Origin: DATKZH01 sp964475955
GTDB lineage: Bacteria; Planctomycetota; Planctomycetia; Pirellulales; Thermoguttaceae
Reading direction: 5' to 3'
Assembly (NCBI GenBank): GCA_964475955.1
Contig: CAYYZY010000002.1
Coordinates: 1 to 64,000 of the forward strand
Length of the DNA stretch: 64,000 bases
The position numbers were made by a program, and so were the translations under genes. Below are positions 54,134 to 62,671 of this stretch, piece after piece (positions within the stretch are counted from its first letter, which is position 1; the number at the start of each line of letters is the position of its first letter). The notes under the pieces were generated by a model. That model was given only the letters and a program-made list of their open reading frames with translations, was not told where the DNA came from and did no database searches.

Positions 54134-55399
54134 ATGCTCGATGCCCGCCGTGTCGCGACCGTGCTGCTGTTCGTCGCCTGGACGTACTCGGGCCTGGCCT
54201 TCGGGGGGAACTGGCCCCGATTTCGCGGTCCGAACGGAGAAGGGGTGAGCGAGGCGACCACGATCCCGCTCCGTTGGACGAACGACGACTACCGCTGGCG
54301 CATCGAATTGCCCGGCATCGGCTACTCGTCGCCCGTCGTCTGGGACGACCGCGTGGTCGTCACCAGCGCCGACGAAAACGACGCCACGCAGACCGTGCGC
54401 TGCCTGCACGTCAGCGACGGCGCGGCGATTTGGGAGAGGCAGTTCGCCTCCACGACGCACCCCAAGCACCGGTTCAACTGCTACGCCTCGTCGACCCCGG
54501 CGCTCGACGCCGAACAGGTCTACTTCTGCTTCGCCACGCCCGAGAGGTTCATCATCACGGCGTTGACGTTGGCCGAAGGACGCGAGATTTGGCGGCGCGA
54601 CCTGGGCCCGTTCAAGGCCGAGCACGGTTTCGGAAGCTCGCCGATGCTGTTCGGCAACCTGGTGATCGCCGCCGACGAGCAGGACGGCGAGAGCACGGTC
54701 GTGGCCCTGGATCGTGCGACGGGCGAGACCCGGTGGACGGCCGCACGTCGCACGGTCAAGGCGGCCTACGCCACGCCCTGCATCTACCGGCCCGACCAGG
54801 GCCCGCCGCAGTTGATCGTCAACAGTTGGGGGCACGGCGTCAGCAGCCTGGACCCGCGTACCGGCCAGTTGAACTGGGAGCAGCCCGTGTTCAAGCACCG
54901 CGTTGTGGGGTCGCCGGCGATCGCCGCCGGGCTGATCTTCGGCTACTGCGGCTCGGGCGGCGTGGGCCGGCAGATGTTCGCGGTGCGGCCCGGCAACCCG
55001 GCGACGGGCGTCGAATCGGAGGTTGCCTACGAAGTGAAGGGCTCACTCCCTTACGTGTGTACGCCCGTGGCGTACGGCGACCTGCTGTTCGCCTGGTTCG
55101 ACCGGGGCGTAGTGACGTGTCTGGACGCACCGAGCGGCGAGATCGTGTGGCGGGAGCGCGTCGGGGGCGACTATTTCGGCTCGCCGGTCCGGGTGGCCGA
55201 CCGGCTCTACTGCATCTCCCGTGAAGGCGAGATGGTCGTACTCGCGGCCGCGAAGGAGTTTGACCAACTCGCGCGCATCGACCTGGGAGAACCGTCCAAC
55301 AGCACGCCGGCCGTCGCCGACGGCGTGATGTACCTGCGCACCGCCTCGCACGTGATGGCCATTGGAGGCACGGAATCGACCGCCGGCGAAGGCCGGTAA
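54134..55399 (+). CDS. Secreted PQQ-like beta-propeller protein (BamB-like)
   Basis: The start is ATG 54134, 9 bases after AAGG, rather than the ATG at 54125. The 421-residue protein has a signal peptide (about 1-25) and an eight-bladed PQQ-type propeller. Blade motifs are frequent: NWPRFRGPNGEGVSEAT at the N-terminus (typical of planctomycete versions), ALDRATGETRWTA, SLDPRTGQLNWEQ, CLDAPSGEIVWRE. No quinoprotein dehydrogenase active-site residues are evident, so binding or scaffold function is likelier than catalysis. The family is abundant in planctomycetes and its targets are unknown. Confidence 0.85.
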   Translation: MLDARRVATVLLFVAWTYSGLAFGGNWPRFRGPNGEGVSEATTIPLRWTNDDYRWRIELPGIGYSSPVVWDDRVVVTSADENDATQTVRCLHVSDGAAIWERQFASTTHPKHRFNCYASSTPALDAEQVYFCFATPERFIITALTLAEGREIWRRDLGPFKAEHGFGSSPMLFGNLVIAADEQDGESTVVALDRATGETRWTAARRTVKAAYATPCIYRPDQGPPQLIVNSWGHGVSSLDPRTGQLNWEQPVFKHRVVGSPAIAAGLIFGYCGSGGVGRQMFAVRPGNPATGVESEVAYEVKGSLPYVCTPVAYGDLLFAWFDRGVVTCLDAPSGEIVWRERVGGDYFGSPVRVADRLYCISREGEMVVLAAAKEFDQLARIDLGEPSNSTPAVADGVMYLRTASHVMAIGGTESTAGEGR

Positions 55400-55457
55400 G
55401 CGGCGAGGGTTCGCGACGTTTGCGATTCGCACAGGAAACGCGTGCAGGGGCTTCGTC

Positions 55458-55504
55458 GTGGGGCACGTTTCCAACGTGCCTGGCACGATGGAATCGTGCC
55501 CCAC
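55458..55504. repeat. Double-hairpin palindromic repeat (family F)
   Basis: An outer pair GTGGGGCACG/CGTGCCCCAC encloses two hairpins, GCACGTT-TCC-AACGTGC (55463-55479) and GCACGAT-GGA-ATCGTGC (55483-55499). It could form a cruciform. No other copy was noticed in the window. Confidence 0.75.
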
Positions 55505-55585
55505 GTAGGGACTTCTCCATCCCCAGGCGCCGACGGCACGTCGGCTCCCCTTTCCCGCGCTCGCCCGACGACCTATCATGGCCCC

Positions 55586-56845
55586 ATGGTCGAATCTACA
55601 AGCGCGAGTCGCTTCGACGTTTCCTGGTGCCGCGCGCGGTTCCCCGCCCTGGCCCGACGGGTGGACGGGCAACCGGCCGTCTTCTTCGACGGCCCCGCCG
55701 GGAGCCAGGTGCCCCGGCGCGTGGTCGACGCGATGAGCGACTACCTGGTGGGCATGAACGCCAACCACGGCGGGCTGTTTGAGACGAGCCGTCGGAGCGA
55801 CGCCCTGCTCGACGAAGCCCACCGGGGGCTGGCCCACTTGGTGGGGACGGCCGATCCGGAAACGGTCGTCTTCGGACCGAACATGACCAGCCTCGCGTTC
55901 GCGCTCTCGCGGTCGCTCGCCCGAACGTGGGAGCCCGGCGACGAGGTCGTGGTGTGCCGGCTGGAGCACGACGCCAACGTGACGCCGTGGGTGCTGGCCG
56001 CGCGCGACGCGGGGGCGGAGGTCCGCCACGTCGCCTTGCGCCGCGACGACTGCACGCTCGACCTGGACGATCTGGGCGCGAAGCTCGGGCCGCGCACGCG
56101 CCTGGTGGCGGTCGGCTGCGCGTCGAACGCGGTGGGGACGGTCAATCCGATCGAGCGGATCGTCGGGCTCGCCCACGGCGCGGGGGCCCTGGTGTTCCTC
56201 GACGCGGTCCACTACGCCCCGCATCGGCTGATGGAAGTCGACCGCTGGGGATGCGACTTCCTGGCCTGTTCGGCCTACAAGTTCTTCGGGCCCCACGTGG
56301 GCGTGTTGTGGGGGCGGCGGGAGCTGCTCACCGAGTTGCCGGCTTACAAGGTGCGTCCCGCGCCGGACGCACTGCCCGGCCGCTGGATGACCGGCACGCA
56401 GAACCACGAGGGGATCGCCGGCGCGCTGGCGGCCGTCGACTACCTGGCCGAACTGGGGCGTCTTTTTGAGCCGGGCCGCCGGGGGCGCCGCGGGGCCCTG
56501 GAGGCCGCCTACCGGGGGATTGCGGCGTACGAGCGCGGCCTGTGCGCCGAGTTGCTCGCGGGGCTGGCCTCGCTGCCCGAGGTGACCGTGTGGGGGATCG
56601 CCGACCCCGGGCGATGGGACGAGCGCGTGCCGACGGTCTCCATCACGCACGGTCGGCTCGCGCCCGAGGAGGTAGCCCGGCGCCTGGCGTCGCGGGGGAT
56701 CTTCGTCTGGCAGGGGAATTACTACGCCCTGCCGGTCACCGAGGCGCTGGGCCTCGAGCCGGAAGGCATGGTCCGCATCGGGCTTCTGCACTATAACACG
56801 AGCGAAGAGGTCGAGCGGCTGCTGGCGGCGATGGGGGAGTTGTGA
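55586..56845 (+). CDS. Cysteine desulfurase-like PLP enzyme (class V aminotransferase fold)
   Basis: The 419-residue protein has the fold I PLP layout: FFDGPAGSQVPRRVVDAM near the N-terminus, FGPNMTSLAFALSRSLAR (phosphate-binding region, about 89-106), LEHDANVTPW (about 121-130), FLDAVHYAPH (the PLP-ring Asp, about 205-214) and SAYKFFGPHVGVLWG, where Lys (about 228) should bind PLP. It matches the TIGR01976-type 'cysteine desulfurase family' of actinobacteria and planctomycetes, whose substrate is not settled. A second ATG at 55578 is in another frame. The stop opens into a 7-bp repeat array before the UroD-like gene. Confidence 0.86.
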   Translation: MVESTSASRFDVSWCRARFPALARRVDGQPAVFFDGPAGSQVPRRVVDAMSDYLVGMNANHGGLFETSRRSDALLDEAHRGLAHLVGTADPETVVFGPNMTSLAFALSRSLARTWEPGDEVVVCRLEHDANVTPWVLAARDAGAEVRHVALRRDDCTLDLDDLGAKLGPRTRLVAVGCASNAVGTVNPIERIVGLAHGAGALVFLDAVHYAPHRLMEVDRWGCDFLACSAYKFFGPHVGVLWGRRELLTELPAYKVRPAPDALPGRWMTGTQNHEGIAGALAAVDYLAELGRLFEPGRRGRRGALEAAYRGIAAYERGLCAELLAGLASLPEVTVWGIADPGRWDERVPTVSITHGRLAPEEVARRLASRGIFVWQGNYYALPVTEALGLEPEGMVRIGLLHYNTSEEVERLLAAMGEL

Positions 56846-56898
56846 GTGGCGAGTGGCAAGTGCAGGTGGCAGGTGGCAAGTGGCGAGTTCGAGGTGGG
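56844..56898. repeat. 7-bp-period tandem array at a stop codon
   Basis: Heptamers GAGTGGC, GAGTGGC, AAGTGCA, GGTGGCA, GGTGGCA, AGTGGCG follow in register directly from the TGA of the preceding gene (56843-56845). The period matches the array at 38201-38310 though the units differ. Confidence 0.75.
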
Positions 56899-56935
56899 TG
56901 CGGTGGGAGCGAATCGTGGGAGGACGGGTGAAGCC

Positions 56936-58159
56936 ATGAACGGCAAAGAGCGCGTGAAGGCGGCGATGCGGCACGAGGCGGTGGATCGGGTGCCCGTGAT
57001 GTGCCAACTGGCGATCGGGCACTACCTGTTGAACGCCGACGTCACGCCCGTCGACCTCTGGTTCACCAGCGAGGGATTCGCCCGGGCGCTGGTGACGCTC
57101 CAACGGCGGTATCGCTTCGACGGCATCCTCATCAACCTGCTGGGGACCGACCCCGACTGGACGCGGCACGTCGAGCGGATCGAGACGGCCGACGACGGCA
57201 GCCAGACCGTGTTCTTCCGCAACGGCGACACGGCCCGGTGCCCCGCCGACGACAACGTCCACCACCTGCCGGCGGCCGGGCGGCGCCGCCCCACGCTGGA
57301 AGAGGTCGACCCGGATCGCATCTACTACGACGATCCCCACGGCCTCGGCGGCCTGAAGTACCCTTTCTACTTCGGGCTGGACGCGCCCGAAAATGGGGTC
57401 GGGTCTCATTTGTCCCGCGGACAAATGAGACCCGACCCCATTTTCGAGGACTACTGGCCCGACTACGTCTGGCGGACGATCGACCTAGTGCTCGACGAGG
57501 TGGGCGATTCGGTCTCGGTGCACGCCGAGATCTTCTCGCCGTGGACGCAACTGATGGAGCTTTTCGGCTACGAGCGGGCGCTCATGTACATGCTCGACGA
57601 CGCCGACAAGATCCACGCCATCCTCGCCGCGTACGCGCGCGGGGCGGCCGACCTCGGCGCGCGCCAGGCCCGGCGCGGCGTCGACGCGGTGCTGATCTCT
57701 TCGGCATTTGCGGGCGGAGGGTTCATTTCGCCGCGCCAATACGACGAGTTCGTGCTGCCTTACGAACGGCAGGTGGTCGAGCGGGTCCGCGCCGAGGGCG
57801 TGCCCGTCTACACGCACACGTGCGGCGACATCGGCGACCGGCTGGAGCGCATGGCCGACACGGGCATCGACGGGATCGACACGCTCGATCCGCCGCCGCT
57901 GGGAAGCATCGATCTGGAGGACGCGAAGTGTCGCGTGGGCGACCGCCTCTTCTTCAAGGGGAACATCGACCCGGTCAACACGCTGTTGAACAAGTCGCGC
58001 GACGAGGTGCGCGAAGACGCCCTCTGGCGGCTCAAGGTCGGAAGCCCCGGAGGCGGGTATATCCTCTCCAGTGCGTGCAGCGTGTCGCCCCGCGTGCCGC
58101 CCGAGAACCTGGCCGTGCTCGTCGAAGCGAGCGAGGAGTTCGGCACGCCGGAGGGGTAG
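56936..58159 (+). CDS. Uroporphyrinogen decarboxylase-fold protein with a palindrome-encoded insert
   Basis: The 407-residue protein begins with MNGKERVKAAMRHEAVDRVPV, the start typical of UroD/MtaA-like families, and ends with an ILSSACSVSPRVPPENLAVLVEA barrel element. YTHTCGDIGDRLERMADTGIDGIDTLDPP (about 290-318) matches the methyltransferase (MtaA/CmuA) branch of the fold better than haem-pathway UroD; a corrinoid or thiol-linked methyl transfer is possible, not shown. Residues 152-170 (ENGVGSHLSRGQMRPDPIF) are encoded by a perfect 28-bp palindrome of family A inserted in frame. The rest of the sequence runs on normally to both sides, so the gene appears intact. Confidence 0.82.
   Translation: MNGKERVKAAMRHEAVDRVPVMCQLAIGHYLLNADVTPVDLWFTSEGFARALVTLQRRYRFDGILINLLGTDPDWTRHVERIETADDGSQTVFFRNGDTARCPADDNVHHLPAAGRRRPTLEEVDPDRIYYDDPHGLGGLKYPFYFGLDAPENGVGSHLSRGQMRPDPIFEDYWPDYVWRTIDLVLDEVGDSVSVHAEIFSPWTQLMELFGYERALMYMLDDADKIHAILAAYARGAADLGARQARRGVDAVLISSAFAGGGFISPRQYDEFVLPYERQVVERVRAEGVPVYTHTCGDIGDRLERMADTGIDGIDTLDPPPLGSIDLEDAKCRVGDRLFFKGNIDPVNTLLNKSRDEVREDALWRLKVGSPGGGYILSSACSVSPRVPPENLAVLVEASEEFGTPEG
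57388..57446. repeat. Palindromic repeat, family A (in-frame copy)
   Basis: A perfect 28-bp inverted repeat (57388-57415 and 57419-57446) with a 3-nt loop. Compared with the intergenic copy (9688-9773), each arm lacks one T/A pair; with that pair restored the reading frame would hit TGA, so the change keeps the gene open. Confidence 0.92.
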
Positions 58160-58183
58160 CCCGGACTATTCATACGACGTTTG

Positions 58184-58319
58184 TAGTGACCGCATTCATG
58201 CGGTCGGAAGCCGCTCCGCACTCACGCGGCGGGTGGCCGGGGTCGAGTCGCGAGGCACGAGCGACGAGCCCCCGGCAGATGGGACACCTGGGGGCTCGCT
58301 GCGCTCCACCCCCAGCCAC
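58184..58319. repeat. Adjacent palindromic repeats, families D and C
   Basis: GTAGTGACCGCATTCATGCGGTC (58183-58205) repeats the core at 44826-44910. It is followed by a family C element: left part 58231-58271 starting GGGTGGCCGGGGTCGAG and right part 58292-58319, matching 21507-21583. The left half of this copy contains a GC-rich rearranged segment. The cluster lies between convergent genes and could end transcription. Confidence 0.8.
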
Positions 58320-58371
58320 ACTCACGTCTCGCACGTCGCAGCCTTCGTGCCGGTCGACTCGGGCCGCGTTC

Positions 58372-61300
58372 TCAGAACAGGGTGCGCAGCGTTTTGGGCA
58401 CGAACGCCCGCAGCCGTTCCATCATGCCGGGCGGCTCGGGGGGCTCACGCGGCGGCTGGCGCCGGGGCTCCGCTTTGCGGGCGACGGGCGGCGCGGCGGG
58501 CACGTTGTCCACCAGAAACCGCGGCCAGTAGCCCTCGAGCAGTTGGATGCAGTCGCGCACGCGCCCTCCCTGGAGCTTGAGCCGGGCGGGCGAGACCAGT
58601 TTCAAGAGGGCGTTGCGCTCGAATTCGTCGAAAACGAGGGCGCTGAGCTGCACGTCGTCGATCCAGACGCTGCCCGGCCCGACCAGCTCGAACCGGATCC
58701 GCAGGTCGGAGAGGCCGTCGAGGGGCAGGTCGTCGGCCTCGACGACGAACAGCTCCCACTCGGGGCCCACGCGGCGCGTCTGCCAGCGCAGAAGCGGCTT
58801 GCCCCGCCAGCGGCCCTCCAACTGGTAACGCACCTGGGCCGGCCCCGCGCCTTCTTCCCCGCGAAGCCATACGGCCATGGTCAGTCGCCCGGTCGTGGGC
58901 GGATCGAACGGATGGCTGACCAGGCCGGCCCCGTCGCCCCGGCTGACGATTCGGACCGACCGGGTGCCGAGGTGTTTGTGCTGGTCGTCGAGCTCGACGG
59001 TTCCGTCCGATTCGACGATCGTCTCCCAACCCGGGATTCGACCGTCGGCCGCCGCCGCGTTTTCAAAGTCGGGGTTTTCGAGCGCTTGCAGGCGCGGCGT
59101 GGATTGCGTGAGCGTGGCCGCCCGGTCGATCAGGTCGTCGATTCGCGCCTCCAGTTCCGCCTGGACCTCCGGGGACCAATTCACCTCGGGACGGGAGAGC
59201 CTAGCGCGCGGATCGGAAAGCCGCACGGCCACCAGGTCGAACGGCTCCAGCTCGACGTTCCAGTGCGCTGCCGCCGCATCGCGCGCAAGCGGCTCCACCT
59301 CGCGCAGACCGGTGAGCTCTTCCAGCCGGCAGTCGCCGGAGCACGCCAGGTCGATCGTGGCCGTCGTGGCGAACGGCGCGTCGTTGACCACGTAGACGTA
59401 CGTGGCGCCCTCGTGCGTCGCGTAGCGGATCGAGAGCGGCTGCGCCAAATCGCTGCCGTGCCGGTCCAGCAGCCGTTGGAATCGGATCGCCGGCAGCTTC
59501 CGGTAAGCGGCAACCACGCCTCGAAGCGCTTCCTCCTGCCCCAGGGGCAACTGCCAGCCGCCGTCGAACATCACCTGGGAGTCGAGCGTGGCCAGACCGT
59601 GGACGAACCGGCGCCGGTTCTGCCAGGCCGAAGGCACCGGCTGGGTGGCCAGCCACGTGTAAGCGGGCTGAAAGGGGCTCTTCTTGTCGAACGACGCGAT
59701 GCGGACCTCCTGGGGCTCGTGAAAGAACAGGCTCCCCGGGATCGGCAGGCCCGCGAAGGGCAGCTTCATGTCGTGCTTCTGCTCCACGTGGAGCATCTGC
59801 CGGATCTCCAGGTCCACGGCTTCGCGAGCCAGCGACCATCGCGGGGCGATCCGTTCCGGCCGCAGCAGGACGATTCGCTCGGCGGCGGCGTACGCGCGCA
59901 TGTCGATGCCCACGCGCAAAAGCGCCTCGGAGATCGGCATCTCGCGGGGTAGCGCCGGGCGCAGCTCGCGCCGCAGCTCGTCGCCGCCGAACACGTCGAC
60001 GCCCGCCAGGTAGAGGCGCGCGTCCTCGCGGCCCGCGGCCAGCTCGACCAACATGCGGCGATAAAGCTTGCCCAGGCAGTCCGCGCGCCACCGGCGCCAT
60101 CGCTCGGGGCACTGCGTGGCCAGGTACCGGGCGCGCTCGGCGAAACGATCGGGGCCTTCGCCAGGGACCCGGATCTGCGTTTCCCGCTCGAACTGAGCGA
60201 GGGTCGCGTCGTCCATACCCCAACGCATCCGGGGCAACTGGGCATACCCCTGGGCGGAAAGCTGGATCGCCAGGCCGGCAAACGAGGGATGATGGGCGTA
60301 CCGCGCGACGATCTCGCGCACCGTGCCCAGCATCGCTTCCTGGACTTGCGGATGGAGCACGTTGTAGTAGGGGGCCCTCCCGCGCACCGAGCCGTGCGTT
60401 TCCATCCACGACTTCCCGTCCTCACCGACCCAACGGATGCCCTCGGCCGCGGCGCCCCCCCGGCGCAGCTCGGCCTCCAGTTGCGGCAGGGGCGTGCTGA
60501 AGTCGATCGCGGGGATCAATTGCAGGCCGCGGCGGTCGAACAGCCGAAACAGCATCTCGAGCACGTCCTTGCGCACCGGGTCCTGGCCCAGCTCCTGGAA
60601 CACGCCCGTGTCGTACCGGGGCGTCGGCTCGAGGGTCGCGCTCGGGTAGAGGGTGCTGCCGTCGGCCAGCGCGGAGATCATCAAGCCGTTGAAGCCGGCG
60701 TGGTCGAGGTATTCGACCAGCCGCGTCCCGCCTTCGTAGAACGTGACCCAGTCGTCGGCCAGCTCGCTCCGCGACACGAGGGCCTGGGTGGCCGAGAAGT
60801 TCTCCGGAAACAGCGGCCGGTCGAGGTACGCGGCCAGGAGGCGCTCGGGCCGGTCGACCCCGTCGGGAAACCGCGGCAACCGGTTTCCGAACCGGCGCGC
60901 CCGGATCTTCCCGTACACGGCCGGCGACCGGTCGCGTCGGTTGGTGATCAGGACCATGGGCGACTTGGTCTTGGGCCAGAAGACCACGCGGTGCCGGAGC
61001 CATCGCGCCGGTCGCGCCGGGCCGGCCACCTCGTCGGCCAGGTCGACGCCCGAGTCGATGCCGATCGGCGCGATCGACCCGGCCGCGTTCGGCTCGAGGA
61101 TGCTGATACCCAGCGTTTGCGGCACGTCGCTGGGATAATCGACTTCGAGCACGTGCGGTTCGCCCGGGTGCTTGACCGGCAGCGTGTAGGCCTCCCAGGG
61201 GACGTCGCGGCCGTCGGCCGCCGGGGCCAGCTCCACCAGTTCGCCGAGGGGGTGCTCCCGCGTTCGCGAGTGCCCGTTGCCCAGGGGCCCGTTCCAAACT

Positions 61301-62364
61301 CGGGGGAAGCGCGCCGGCCGGGGCAACTTGCCGAAGTGCTCTCTCCACTGGGCGAGCGGCTCTTCCCACCACTTCGGATTGGCCGGATTGATCTCCTCGA
61401 CTTCGACCGGCTCCCCGTCGGCCGGCTGCGGGGCCGTCGCCGGGTTTGGGTCGAGCACCAGGAGTTGGACCCTGCGTTCGGCCAGGGGCTGCTGGCCGCG
61501 GACCGGTTGCGTCCAACGGCGCCACGCCTCGTGCATGGCGGTCATCCGGACGTCGTACGCGCCCTCTTCCTCCGGAAGGACGATCTCCAGCGGAAGGGCC
61601 GTTCCGTCGCCTGCGGTGAACTGCCTCTGTTCGACGGGCTGGCCCTTGGTGGCCCGGGCCGCGAGAAGCTCCACCTCGAGCCGGAGCTTGGTGCCCGGCT
61701 CGACGGTCGGCAGGAACGGATGCACGTCGAACCGGAGCAGCTCGCCGGGCGAGAAGACCAGCGAGCGACGTTCGAGCGTCACGCGGAGTTCGTCGCCGGG
61801 CGCGCGGCGCACGAGCAAACGGTTGCCGCGGTTGTCGAGATTGGTGATCTGCGACTGCTCGGTGAGTTCCGCCAGGGGGATCGTGATCCACCGCGGCTCG
61901 CCCGGGTCGTGCTGTGCCCAGAAGGCGATCAGCAGTTTCGCTTCGCGGGGGGCGGTGACGCGGAAATCGACGCCGTCGTAGGTGCGCGGCGAGCGCTGGC
62001 GGATCACCAGTTGGTCCATCTCGGGCGCCTGGGGAGCCGACTCCGCAACCGGGCCGGCGGGAACGGCGAAAAGCGGGCCGCGGTGGCGCCACATCGAGCC
62101 CGGCTCATCGGCCTCGATGCCCAGCGGGCGCGGCTGGGAAAGGGTTCCCTGCGTGACCGCGATCAGCCCCTGCCAGAGCGTCTCTTGGGGGCCTCCCCAA
62201 TCGACGCGCAAGCGCATCGTGTCGTCGGCCAGCGCGGCGCCCTCGAGGCACAGCACCCAAGTGAACGCAAATGCGAACGCGACCGCACACCCCCAGCGAG
62301 GGACCAGAAGGGCGAGCGATGCCCCGTTGCCGCGCGACCGGTTCGGACTTCCTTGTCCGATCAT
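58372..62364 (-). CDS. Very large secreted protein with GH10-like barrel and C-terminal carbohydrate-binding module
   Basis: The 1330-residue protein has a long signal sequence (hydrophobic core about 26-46, cleavage near Ala-Leu-Ala). Beta-rich domains fill about 50-520. A barrel region (about 540-1000) resembles the 'glycosyl hydrolase-like 10' group: GGTRLVEYLDHAGFNGLMISALADGS, LFRLFDRRGLQLIPAIDFS, YYNVLHPQVQEAMLGTVREIVARY. Candidate catalytic acids cannot be assigned without a structure. Residues about 1150-1270 are a CBM4/9-like module (NPDFENAAAADGRIPGWE, GTRSVRIVSRGDGAGLVS, GSVWIDDVQLSALVFDEF). It ends in a Pro/Arg-rich tail. Probably periplasmic or surface polysaccharide work. Confidence 0.78.
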   Translation of the reverse strand: MIGQGSPNRSRGNGASLALLVPRWGCAVAFAFAFTWVLCLEGAALADDTMRLRVDWGGPQETLWQGLIAVTQGTLSQPRPLGIEADEPGSMWRHRGPLFAVPAGPVAESAPQAPEMDQLVIRQRSPRTYDGVDFRVTAPREAKLLIAFWAQHDPGEPRWITIPLAELTEQSQITNLDNRGNRLLVRRAPGDELRVTLERRSLVFSPGELLRFDVHPFLPTVEPGTKLRLEVELLAARATKGQPVEQRQFTAGDGTALPLEIVLPEEEGAYDVRMTAMHEAWRRWTQPVRGQQPLAERRVQLLVLDPNPATAPQPADGEPVEVEEINPANPKWWEEPLAQWREHFGKLPRPARFPRVWNGPLGNGHSRTREHPLGELVELAPAADGRDVPWEAYTLPVKHPGEPHVLEVDYPSDVPQTLGISILEPNAAGSIAPIGIDSGVDLADEVAGPARPARWLRHRVVFWPKTKSPMVLITNRRDRSPAVYGKIRARRFGNRLPRFPDGVDRPERLLAAYLDRPLFPENFSATQALVSRSELADDWVTFYEGGTRLVEYLDHAGFNGLMISALADGSTLYPSATLEPTPRYDTGVFQELGQDPVRKDVLEMLFRLFDRRGLQLIPAIDFSTPLPQLEAELRRGGAAAEGIRWVGEDGKSWMETHGSVRGRAPYYNVLHPQVQEAMLGTVREIVARYAHHPSFAGLAIQLSAQGYAQLPRMRWGMDDATLAQFERETQIRVPGEGPDRFAERARYLATQCPERWRRWRADCLGKLYRRMLVELAAGREDARLYLAGVDVFGGDELRRELRPALPREMPISEALLRVGIDMRAYAAAERIVLLRPERIAPRWSLAREAVDLEIRQMLHVEQKHDMKLPFAGLPIPGSLFFHEPQEVRIASFDKKSPFQPAYTWLATQPVPSAWQNRRRFVHGLATLDSQVMFDGGWQLPLGQEEALRGVVAAYRKLPAIRFQRLLDRHGSDLAQPLSIRYATHEGATYVYVVNDAPFATTATIDLACSGDCRLEELTGLREVEPLARDAAAAHWNVELEPFDLVAVRLSDPRARLSRPEVNWSPEVQAELEARIDDLIDRAATLTQSTPRLQALENPDFENAAAADGRIPGWETIVESDGTVELDDQHKHLGTRSVRIVSRGDGAGLVSHPFDPPTTGRLTMAVWLRGEEGAGPAQVRYQLEGRWRGKPLLRWQTRRVGPEWELFVVEADDLPLDGLSDLRIRFELVGPGSVWIDDVQLSALVFDEFERNALLKLVSPARLKLQGGRVRDCIQLLEGYWPRFLVDNVPAAPPVARKAEPRRQPPREPPEPPGMMERLRAFVPKTLRTLF

Positions 62365-62671
62365 TCTCGAGCCCGCATGCGCCTACGAGCGACCGTTGGA
62401 GTTCCTCTCCACCATGAGGGCCGGGATTATATCCGCAAACCGTCTCCGTCAGCCATAGCGGAATTCCATAGCCTGTCCCCTGAATAGCCTGCCCCTGGCA
62501 AGAACTGACAGGGGGGGACTGCGGCCGTTGTGATATAGAGCGAGCGTGCAAAGAAAGCGCAAAATCAGGGCGATGGAAGATATTCGTGGTCTGCGCAATA
62601 TGGAGAACCTGAGGCGGGTTGTCAGGCCTGCCAATAGGAGTTGGGGAAACCCGGCTCGTCGCCTCTCGGCC
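62365..62671. other. Intergenic region with a short direct repeat
   Basis: These 307 bases hold ATAGCCTGTCCCCTG (62468) repeated nearly exactly at 62484 and an AT-richer part (62540-62620). No gene seen; the promoter of the large secreted protein should be in the left half. Confidence 0.4.

Noticed and set aside
56936..58159. Haem-pathway UroD (hemE)
   Set aside because: The start and barrel motifs fit the MtaA/CmuA-like branch better, so I do not use the hemE name.
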